Assembly (NCBI GenBank): GCA_023144075.1
Contig: JAGLGJ010000066.1
Location: forward strand, 1 to 6,325
Origin: Candidatus Bathyarchaeota archaeon
GTDB taxonomy: Archaea > Thermoproteota > Bathyarchaeia > 40CM-2-53-6 > RBG-13-38-9
Reading direction: 5' to 3'
DNA length: 6,325 nucleotides
Positions 1 through 5,138 of this stretch are shown here, in pieces; within the stretch, counting starts at the first letter, position 1, and each line of letters starts with the position of its first letter. Both the position numbers and the translations under genes were made by a program. The notes beneath the pieces are model-generated. The model was not told the DNA's origin. It worked only from the letters and a program-made list of their open reading frames with translations, and did no database searches.

Positions 1-53
1 GTTAAAATATCTATAGCATATCTTACTTGAATTATTAAGCAGATAAAAATTTC

Positions 54-86
54 TTAATATATAATGTCTTTATCGTCGCTATATAG
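54..86 (+). promoter_or_regulatory. Candidate TATA boxes ahead of the XPF nuclease gene
   Basis: Two A/T-rich TATA-like elements lie in the 145-bp leader: TTAATATATAA at 54-64 and CTATATAG at 79-86. With the usual archaeal spacing of about 25 nt from TATA box to transcription start, transcripts would begin near 87 or 108, leaving a leader of roughly 40-60 nt before the TTG start at 146. No clear BRE is visible and which box is used cannot be told. Bases 1-53 show nothing else that I can recognise. Confidence 0.4.
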
Positions 87-145
87 GTTGGATTCGAGAG
101 ATCTATATTTCGAAGTGAATTGAGTAAGATTATGGTTGATGGGTC

Positions 146-829
146 TTGGTAAGGGTAGTTGTCGATGAACGGGAGAGACCAAATGTCCCCGCATGTCTTA
201 AGAAGCTTGGTTTGACCCTGGATTATCGTATGCTTGAGGAGGGGGACTATATTGCTGCAGAATATGCTGTAGAGAGAAAAACTGTTCGAGATTTCATTTC
301 ATCGCTATATTCAGGAAGACTTTTTGATCAGGCCTACCGATTGGGACAAGCATATCAATTCGCAATAATAATCGTTGAAGGTAATCTTAATTCAGCATTA
401 GAAAAGATGAAAAATCCAAAAGTTTTTTGGGGTGCTTTGATCACCCTATCTTTTGGTTATGGAATACGCCCCTTTTTTACTAGAGATCCTGCGGAGACGG
501 CTGAGCTTATTTGGATTCTTGCCAAGCGTCCTCCTGAGGTTCGTTCTCGACCACCAGTTATAGTAAAGAAGCCTAAATATGGCCAAATTCGTGAAGGTCA
601 AATTGTTCTGCTTCAGGGGTTGCCGGGGATAGGAGCTCGTTTGGCGCAAAAACTTTTGAGGCGATTTGGAACCCCTAGAAAAGTTTTCTTGGCTACAGAG
701 TCAGAACTCAATACGAGAGGGGGATTAGGGAAAGCAAAGACTGCAAAAATTACATATGTCCTTGATACTACTTATGATGGGTTAGATAAGAAATCCGAGC
801 AATTGAAGCTCTCAACTTCCAAACCGTAA
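146..829 (+). CDS. Short XPF/Mus81-family structure-specific nuclease (ERCC4 domain + HhH)
   Basis: This 227-residue protein has the architecture of the short crenarchaeal XPF, without the Hef-type helicase domain. XPF enzymes cut branched or flapped DNA, usually as dimers, in repair and stalled-fork processing. Residues 1-125 form the ERCC4 nuclease domain: an acidic DERER stretch at 7-11, GDY at 33-35 and the catalytic ERKTVRD (ERKx3D) at 43-49. A proline- and basic-rich linker (about 127-147) leads to a tandem helix-hairpin-helix at about 152-205, with GLPGIG at 158-163 and GGLGKAK at 192-198. The start is TTG; a TGA lies three codons upstream in frame, so no earlier start is possible. The ribosome-binding site is weak (GATGGG-like). 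The short archaeal enzymes often carry a C-terminal PCNA-binding box, but I see no clear one here. The next gene, hxlB, follows after 47 nt on the same strand and may be cotranscribed. The family call is firm; the in vivo substrate is inferred. Confidence 0.9.
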   Translation: MVRVVVDERERPNVPACLKKLGLTLDYRMLEEGDYIAAEYAVERKTVRDFISSLYSGRLFDQAYRLGQAYQFAIIIVEGNLNSALEKMKNPKVFWGALITLSFGYGIRPFFTRDPAETAELIWILAKRPPEVRSRPPVIVKKPKYGQIREGQIVLLQGLPGIGARLAQKLLRRFGTPRKVFLATESELNTRGGLGKAKTAKITYVLDTTYDGLDKKSEQLKLSTSKP

Positions 830-876
830 TTATAAAAAGTTCGATGTTTAGTCATACATAGAGGCTTTGGGGAAAA

Positions 877-1476
877 ATGGCGGTCAAAACCTTCACTCTA
901 GCTTGGTACCAAATTACTAAAGGTGTAGAGAGAAACCTCTCAAAGATTTCGCATAAACAAGTTGAAAACATGATCAATATGTTACTTTGGGCAAAATACA
1001 AACACATTCTCATAATTGGTGTCGGTCGAAGTGGTCTTATAGGTAGAGCCTTTGCGATGCGACTGATGCATCTTGATTTTGATGTTTATGTGATGGGTGA
1101 GACAATCACGCCAGCTATTGGTAATGGAGATTTGATAATTGCGATTTCAGGATCCGGAACTACAAAGCTAGCAGTAACTGCAGCTGAGATAGGAAAAGAA
1201 GTTGGAGCTCGAATCATAGCAGTTACTTCACATCCGAACTCTGACCTTGGAAAAATAGCTGATCATGTAGTCCAAATCAGAGGTAGAACAAAAATTGCCA
1301 AAGAGAAAGACTATTTCCTACGCCAACTAACAGGAGTTCATGAACCTTTAGCACCACTTGGAACGATATTCGAATTGAGCGCTATGATCTTCTTTGACAG
1401 TTTGATTGCAGAACTAATAAAAAGACTGGGTAAAAGCGAAGGCGAGCTTCGCAGAAAGCACGCTACAATAGAATAG
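877..1476 (+). CDS. hxlB: 6-phospho-3-hexuloisomerase (SIS domain)
   Basis: This 199-residue SIS-domain enzyme interconverts D-arabino-hex-3-ulose 6-phosphate and fructose 6-phosphate in the cytoplasm. In archaea without the oxidative pentose phosphate pathway, PHI and its partner hexulose-phosphate synthase usually run in reverse to make ribulose 5-phosphate, releasing formaldehyde. Family marks are GVGRSG at 48-53 followed by AFAMRLMHL, GETITPA at 74-80, the phosphate-binding SGSGTT at 91-96 and HEPLAPLGTIFE at 155-166. Length is normal for a stand-alone PHI. The ATG has a purine-rich GGGGA-like ribosome-binding site at 869-873. No hexulose-phosphate synthase gene is in the window and none is fused to it, although fusions occur in some archaea. 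The last 14 bp overlap the 3' end of the convergent dph6 gene. Other SIS-domain sugar isomerases are the only real alternative, and the motifs favour PHI. Confidence 0.93.
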   Translation: MAVKTFTLAWYQITKGVERNLSKISHKQVENMINMLLWAKYKHILIIGVGRSGLIGRAFAMRLMHLDFDVYVMGETITPAIGNGDLIIAISGSGTTKLAVTAAEIGKEVGARIIAVTSHPNSDLGKIADHVVQIRGRTKIAKEKDYFLRQLTGVHEPLAPLGTIFELSAMIFFDSLIAELIKRLGKSEGELRRKHATIE

Positions 1477-2197
1477 AATTGTTCTTTCCTTTTTTCTCTT
1501 TGAGTTCGGCATCGTCGATTTCTAATTGGCCTCTGTCTTCGTTCCACGTTTTATGAAATCTCTTGACTGTGATCTTTTTTTGGAAGAGGGGGCCATCAAG
1601 AACAAATGTTTCATATTCTCCTCCTTCACCAGCTGGATTTACTCCATGTTTTTCTTTCAGACGATCTAATTCTTGAGCAAGATTTTTATCAAGTCTTCTA
1701 CCAAGCCAGCTTGAGTCTAGACCAAGAGCTGCTGTGCTTACTATGATTATTTCAAGTCCAGACTCAAGTTGATCAAGGAGTAGTTTCGAAGGATCCAGAC
1801 CCCATAATGGTGTATAAACTCTGAGTCCTAAGTCAATAGCGATATCTTCCATTCTTCTTCTCTGATATTGACTTGCAAGGGCGCCAGCAGCAATCCCTTC
1901 AATTCCAAACTTATTCTTGATATCTTGAAGATGTTTGCTTAACTCGTATTTTTCATCTTCTCCTTCTGATTCAATATTGTATGTGGCTATTTGCATATTC
2001 ATTGCTTCAGCCTGTAGTTTGGTCCATCTAATACAGGGATGATGGAACAACCAAGAATCTTCACTTTTAGGATGAAGAGTCAGTAAGACTTTGACATTTA
2101 GTTTTGCATCAATTGACTTCATAATTGTATAACAACTATCTTTTCCTCCACTGAAGAGAACGGCGATGTCCATATTGGATTCTATCCATTTCCTCAC
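1463..2197 (-). CDS. dph6: Diphthine--ammonia ligase (Dph6 / ATPBD4 family)
   Basis: Dph6 performs the last step of diphthamide synthesis: ATP-dependent amidation of diphthine on the modified histidine of EF-2. Residue numbers below count from the GTG at 2197. The N-type ATP-pyrophosphatase P-loop SGGKDS is at 16-21, GALASQYQRRR at 105-115, YTPLWG at 128-133 and the family signature GEGGEYETF at 190-198, followed by a lysine-rich tail. At 244 residues it matches the single-domain archaeal enzyme; the YjgF-like C-terminal domains of the eukaryotic form are absent. The ATG at 2173 (residue 9, MDIAVLFSGG) is an alternative start that fits the compact N termini of homologues at least as well; neither has a good ribosome-binding site. 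The gene is divergent from the EF-2 gene, its substrate, and convergent with hxlB. The family call is strong; the exact start is not. Confidence 0.92.
   Translation of the reverse strand: MRKWIESNMDIAVLFSGGKDSCYTIMKSIDAKLNVKVLLTLHPKSEDSWLFHHPCIRWTKLQAEAMNMQIATYNIESEGEDEKYELSKHLQDIKNKFGIEGIAAGALASQYQRRRMEDIAIDLGLRVYTPLWGLDPSKLLLDQLESGLEIIIVSTAALGLDSSWLGRRLDKNLAQELDRLKEKHGVNPAGEGGEYETFVLDGPLFQKKITVKRFHKTWNEDRGQLEIDDAELKEKKGKNNSILL
1481..1500 (+). terminator. Pyrimidine-rich poly-T end for the XPF-hxlB transcript
   Basis: Directly after the hxlB stop the + strand is almost pure pyrimidine, with six T in a row at 1490-1495, which fits archaeal intrinsic termination at T-tracts without a hairpin. 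It lies inside the 3' coding end of dph6, where the same bases on the other strand encode a Lys/Glu-rich tail, so the T-richness could be a by-product of that coding. Confidence 0.45.
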
Positions 2198-2237
2198 TAT
2201 TGTCTTCTGTGAGGTTTACCTTTTCGTTTGAATTTAG

Positions 2238-2249
2238 CCTTAAATATTT
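2238..2249 (-). promoter_or_regulatory. Candidate TATA box for dph6
   Basis: Read on the minus strand this is AAATATTTAAGG, a TATA-like element. A start of transcription about 25 nt downstream (near 2218) would leave a leader of about 20 nt to the GTG at 2197 or 45 nt to the ATG at 2173. It rests on composition and spacing only. Confidence 0.4.
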
Positions 2250-2469
2250 CTCTGACGACGTTCATCGTATCGGAATCCTTTACAAGAAAGAATGACCTTC
2301 CACTCTATTTTATTTCTTTCACATCGCCAATTTATAATTATAACGATTGATCATTGCGGTGAATCTGTAACGATGATTGGTAAACATCTGAATTAAAAAT
2401 TTGATAACCTGTATGCCTTAGATGGTAAGCACACAGCCGAAATGAAATGAACAGATAACAAAAATAGTC

Positions 2470-2482
2470 AACTTTAAAAGTT
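2470..2482 (+). promoter_or_regulatory. Candidate EF-2 promoter (TATA-like, nearly palindromic)
   Basis: AACTTTAAAAGTT is a near-perfect inverted repeat with the TATA-like core CTTTAAAA at 2472-2479. A transcription start about 25 nt downstream (near 2502) gives a leader of about 33 nt that contains the ribosome-binding site at 2523-2527. The palindrome might also bind a regulator, but an A/T core often looks palindromic by chance. Confidence 0.45.
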
Positions 2483-2522
2483 AACGCTACCCTTGGTGCT
2501 AGCCCTTATCAGAAATGGGACT

Positions 2523-2527
2523 GGAGG
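2523..2527 (+). promoter_or_regulatory. Ribosome-binding site that fixes the EF-2 start
   Basis: GGAGG stands 8 nt before a TTG at 2536. Translation from that TTG gives LPRYKTTAEILKLIENK (Met as initiator), which matches the conserved archaeal EF-2 N terminus. This shows that the true gene start lies upstream of the frame break. An in-frame ATG at 2515 would add seven residues and would place the GGAGG inside the coding region, so I prefer TTG. Confidence 0.75.
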
Positions 2528-2535
2528 AAATAAAT

Positions 2536-4754
2536 TTGCCTCGATATAAAACAACTGCAGAAATATTGAAGTTAATTGAGAATAAAGACCAAATCCGAAA
2601 GATCTAGCTAAAACTCTGGTTAGTCCGGAATATATTGGTATTATTGCTCATGTTGATCATGGAAAGACAACGATGTCTGATTCACTATTAGCATCTTCTG
2701 GGCTTCTTTCTCCATCACTAGCTGGAAGTGCCTTGGCACTCGACTATATGGAAGAAGAGCAAAAAAGACAGATGACCATTAAAGCTGCCAACGTAAGTCT
2801 GATGCATGAACGAAAAGACGTTTCATACGTAATCAATTTAATCGATACACCTGGTCACGTAGATTTCTCAGGTAGAGTCACTAGATCTCTCAGAGCAATA
2901 GATGGAGCTGTTGTAGTCGTTGACGCAGTTGAAGAAGTTATGGTGCAGACTGAAACCGTCACAAAACAAGCGCTTGAGGTGAGGGTTAGACCGGTTCTTT
3001 ACATCAACAAGATAGATCGGCTTATCAAGGAACTAAAGTTAAATTCAGAACAGATCCAGGAACGCATTGCAAGAATAATAAGAGATTTCAATCAATTAAT
3101 AGAAACTTATGCCGAGCCACAGTTTAAAAACAAATGGAAAGTGAGTTTCGCAGATAACACTGTTGCTATGGGTTCTGCAAAAGATCGTTGGGGATTCACA
3201 GCTGAAATTTCTGAAACCAAGGGAGTCAAATTCCAAGATGTTGTCAATGCATACTTAGAGAATAAAGTGGATGATCTAAGGGAGAAAGCCCCGCTTAATG
3301 AAGCTATATTGAATATGGCCGTGGAGGCAATGCCGGCACCGCACATTGCCCAGAAGTATCGAGTTGAAAAATTATGGAAAGGTGATGTCAATAGTGAGAT
3401 AGGGCAAGCTATGATTAATTGTGACGATAATGGACCGGCCGTGATGGGGGTATCAAATATTGTTGTCGATCCACAAGCAGGAGTTGTCGCCACTGGACGT
3501 TTATTCTCAGGAACATTAAGTGAGGGTAATACTGTTCAATTGATTGGTGCCAAGACAGATTCTAGAATTCAGCAAGTCTGTATCTATATGGGTCCCTATA
3601 GGGAAATTGTCGGAACACTTACTGCTGGAAACATTCCAGCTTTGCTTGGACTTGATGAGGCGCGAGCTGGTGAAACTATAGCAACGGTAAAGGATACGGC
3701 GCCATTTGAGGCTGTCAAATATGTTACTGAACCTGTCGTTACGCTTGCTGTCGAGCCAAAGTTTGCCAGAGATCTTCCTAAGCTTGTAGATACGCTAAGA
3801 AAGCTATCGATTGAGGATCCAAATCTGGTTACTACCATCAATGAAGAGTCTGGAGAGTATCTGATAGCTGGAATGGGTACATTGCACCTAGAGATTGCGA
3901 CAACATTGATTGAGAAAACTGGTCTCAAGATTACCATGTCGAAACCAATTGTTATGTATAGAGAGAGCATCAAAAAAGCGGTTGGACCATTTGAGGGTAA
4001 ATCTCCAAACAAACATAGCAGGATTTTCATGGAAATGGAACCTCTCACTGATGAAGTTATTGATATGATAAGGACTGGTAAGATTGGCGAATATATGGAC
4101 AAATCAGCGATGGCGAAGGTATTAAGAGAGCAGGGATGGGTACCAGGAGAAGCTAAAGGTGTGTGGAGTGTCGATGAGAGTTGCAATATGCTGACTGAAG
4201 TTACCAAAGGTACGCAGTTCCTACAAGATGTCAAAGATATGGTTGTCGCCGGCTATAGATGGGGAATAAAAGAAGGTCCTTTAGCTTATGAACAGATTAG
4301 AGGGGTTAAGGCGAGAATTACCGACATTAAGCTACATGAAGATCCTGTTCATAGAGGACCTGCTCAAATAATGCCAATGACACGGCGAGCATTCTTTACT
4401 GCTTTTCTATCGGCTGAACCCACTTTAATGGAACCTATTCAAAGAATTACTGCCAAAGTAGTTCCAGATCTCTTAGGCGCTGTTACCAGTGTGATTAGTC
4501 AAAAGAGAGGTAAGATAGTTTCTGTAGACCAGAAAGGAAACATAGTTCTTATTGTTGGAGAGATACCTACGGCTGAAACTTTCGATCTATCTGAGGCTCT
4601 TAGAGGTGCAACAGCAGGTCGGGCCTTCTGGGGTCTGGAATTCGCGAGATGGGCTTCTGTTCCAGCCTCACTGATAGGACAAGTAATTCAAGATATCAGA
4701 AAGAGAAAGGGTTTACCTGCTGATATACAAAAGGCAGAAGACTTTATGGATTAA
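2536..4754 (+). CDS. fusA: Translation elongation factor 2 (aEF-2), interrupted by a 32-nt intron; join 2536-2599, 2632-4754
   Basis: EF-2 is the GTPase that drives ribosomal translocation. In the genomic frame the N-terminal exon hits TAG at 2605-2607, while the rest lies in another frame. Joining 2536-2599 to 2632-4754 gives one ORF of 728 residues, the normal archaeal length. In the spliced protein: P-loop AHVDHGKTT 27-35, switch segment EEEQKRQMTIK around 62-72, DTPGH 93-97, NKID 147-150 and GSAK 202-205, followed by the complete set of EF-2 domains and the ending KGLPADIQKAEDFMD. The diphthamide loop HEDPVHRGPAQ is intact, with the target histidine at residue 595 (codon 4350-4352), consistent with dph6 next door. 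An annotation starting at the ATG at 2673 would lack 35 residues including the whole P-loop and could not be a working GTPase. Identity is certain. The intron explanation is strong but unproven without RNA, and a sequencing error or a true frameshift are the alternatives. Confidence 0.96.
2600..2631 (+). other. Predicted bulge-helix-bulge (BHB) mRNA intron in EF-2, 32 nt, phase 1
   Basis: Removal restores codon 22 as A|AT (Asn) and the family stretch QIRNIGIIAHVDHGK. Fold seen in the sequence: outer exon helix 2588-2592 with 2635-2639 (ACCAA/UUGGU), extended by A2593-U2633 if A2634 is bulged; central 4-bp helix 2594-2597 (UCCG) with 2626-2629 (CGGA); 3-nt bulges AAA 2598-2600 and AUA 2630-2632; intron hairpin G2601-C2625, A2602-U2624, U2603 bulged, then 2604-2609 with 2618-2623 (two G-U pairs), A2610-U2617 and a short loop. 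The archaeal splicing endonuclease cuts between the second and third base of each bulge, here after 2599 and after 2631, which is exactly the excision needed for the reading frame. Because A2600 equals A2632, excising 2601-2632 gives the same mRNA. The intron carries the in-frame TAG. The one imperfection is the bulged A2634 in the outer helix. Confidence 0.88.
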
Positions 4755-4759
4755 AAAAA
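4753..4759 (-). terminator. Poly-T terminator for the small membrane protein gene, overlapping the EF-2 stop codon
   Basis: Seven A in a row on the + strand give T7 on the minus strand, 14 nt after the stop of the small minus-strand gene. This fits archaeal T-tract termination. The run begins inside the TAA stop codon of EF-2, so the two convergent genes are packed tightly. No equally clear T-tract follows EF-2 on the + strand until the five T at 4903-4907, inside the small gene. Confidence 0.5.
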
Positions 4760-4773
4760 GTTTGGTCACTACT

Positions 4774-4956
4774 TCATATTCCAAAAATATGTCGGAGGAT
4801 CCAGAATACTATTCCTGCCAAAAATGCTAATCCTAAGACTATCAGAACAATTACTGCATAAGTAACGACTTTCCCTAGCAAATGGAGATCAAGATAACTC
4901 TCTTTTTCTTTGCCATTATCACTCTGAATATTACTTATTTTGTTTTCATTTCGCAT
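4774..4956 (-). CDS. Small single-pass membrane protein, 60 residues, unknown function
   Basis: I do not recognise this protein. From the ATG at 4954-4956 it has a polar, charged N-terminal half (MRNENKISNIQSDNGKEKES, then YLDLHLLG) and one long hydrophobic segment at about residues 29-58, ending HIFGI. It is probably a tail-anchored-like or single-span protein with most of its soluble part on one side of the membrane. Support for a real gene: a ribosome-binding site GGTGA (minus strand, 4966-4970) 9 nt before the ATG, a T7 terminator just downstream, and a snug convergent fit against EF-2 (19 nt). A TTG codon directly before the ATG could add one residue. It does not show the amphipathic helix pattern of SecE/Sec61-gamma. 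Confidence 0.65.
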   Translation of the reverse strand: MRNENKISNIQSDNGKEKESYLDLHLLGKVVTYAVIVLIVLGLAFLAGIVFWILRHIFGI

Positions 4957-5075
4957 CAAAACTGTTCACCAATATTTGGTTGTAAGTTTTACGTGGCTTT
5001 AACTTTTTGGAATATTGTATTTGCACAACTATCTATGTATCAAGGTCAATTGTTTTCATTATATTTTTTTGTAGC

Positions 5076-5085
5076 AAGTTATATG
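5076..5085 (+). promoter_or_regulatory. Candidate TATA box for the MFS transporter
   Basis: AAGTTATATG lies 34-60 nt before the possible starts of the transporter. A transcription start about 25 nt downstream, near 5108, would give a leader of about 10 nt to the GTG at 5118 or 30 nt to the ATG at 5139. A second A/T-rich stretch at 5058-5069 is an alternative. The rest of 4960-5138 shows no further gene. Confidence 0.35.
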
Positions 5086-5138
5086 TGAGTTAATGAATTA
5101 GTTTTCGCAATTCTCTTGTGTGTGATTATCTATTGAGG

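Larger units (their letters stand above)
2198..2535. other. Divergent intergenic region between dph6 and EF-2
   Basis: This 338-bp stretch has no convincing ORF and no tRNA: nothing resembling a T-arm follows the D-arm-like GATGGTAAGC around 2421. It contains the dph6 TATA-like box (2238-2249, minus), a strong A/T-rich element TTTATAATTA at 2331-2340, and the EF-2 TATA-like box at 2472-2479. The roughly 100 bases between the two plus-strand TATA-like elements have no assigned role. They include degenerate C/D-box-like elements (ATGATTG 2373-2379, CTGA 2388-2391, TTGATAA 2401-2407), which could mark a small RNA or be chance. Confidence 0.6.

Noticed and set aside
93..114. Inverted repeat TTCGA ... 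TCGAA before the XPF gene
   Set aside because: Only 5 bp with a 12-nt spacer and no extension; expected by chance at this length and composition.
2411..2490. Possible tRNA (D-arm-like GATGGTAAGC)
   Set aside because: No acceptor pairing, anticodon stem or T-arm with GGTTCRA is found around it.
2594..2610. Programmed ribosomal frameshift before the TAG at 2605
   Set aside because: No slippery X XXY YYZ heptamer is present in the reading frame, and the product would still carry the non-conserved insert ahead of the P-loop. Splicing explains both frame and length.
2598..2640. Sequencing error or pseudogenising frameshift in EF-2
   Set aside because: A one-base error would leave about 11 foreign residues (DLAKTLVSPEY) between QIR and IGII, where EF-2 normally has one residue. 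The whole 32-nt block must go to give a normal protein, and its borders coincide with a BHB fold. The rest of the 700 residues is intact, and EF-2 is essential.
3107..4234. Minus-strand ORFs of 128 and 212 codons within EF-2
   Set aside because: They lie opposite a fully conserved EF-2 coding frame, have no ribosome-binding site and encode low-complexity Ser/Thr/Ile-rich sequence typical of antisense shadows.
2673..4754. EF-2 starting at ATG 2673 as the real gene
   Set aside because: It would lack AHVDHGKTT, the nucleotide-binding loop, which is plainly encoded in the same frame immediately upstream.
4882..5088. Plus-strand 68-codon ORF rich in Phe/Ile
   Set aside because: It overlaps the better supported minus-strand small gene and the transporter promoter region, has no ribosome-binding site, and its hydrophobicity follows from T-rich DNA.
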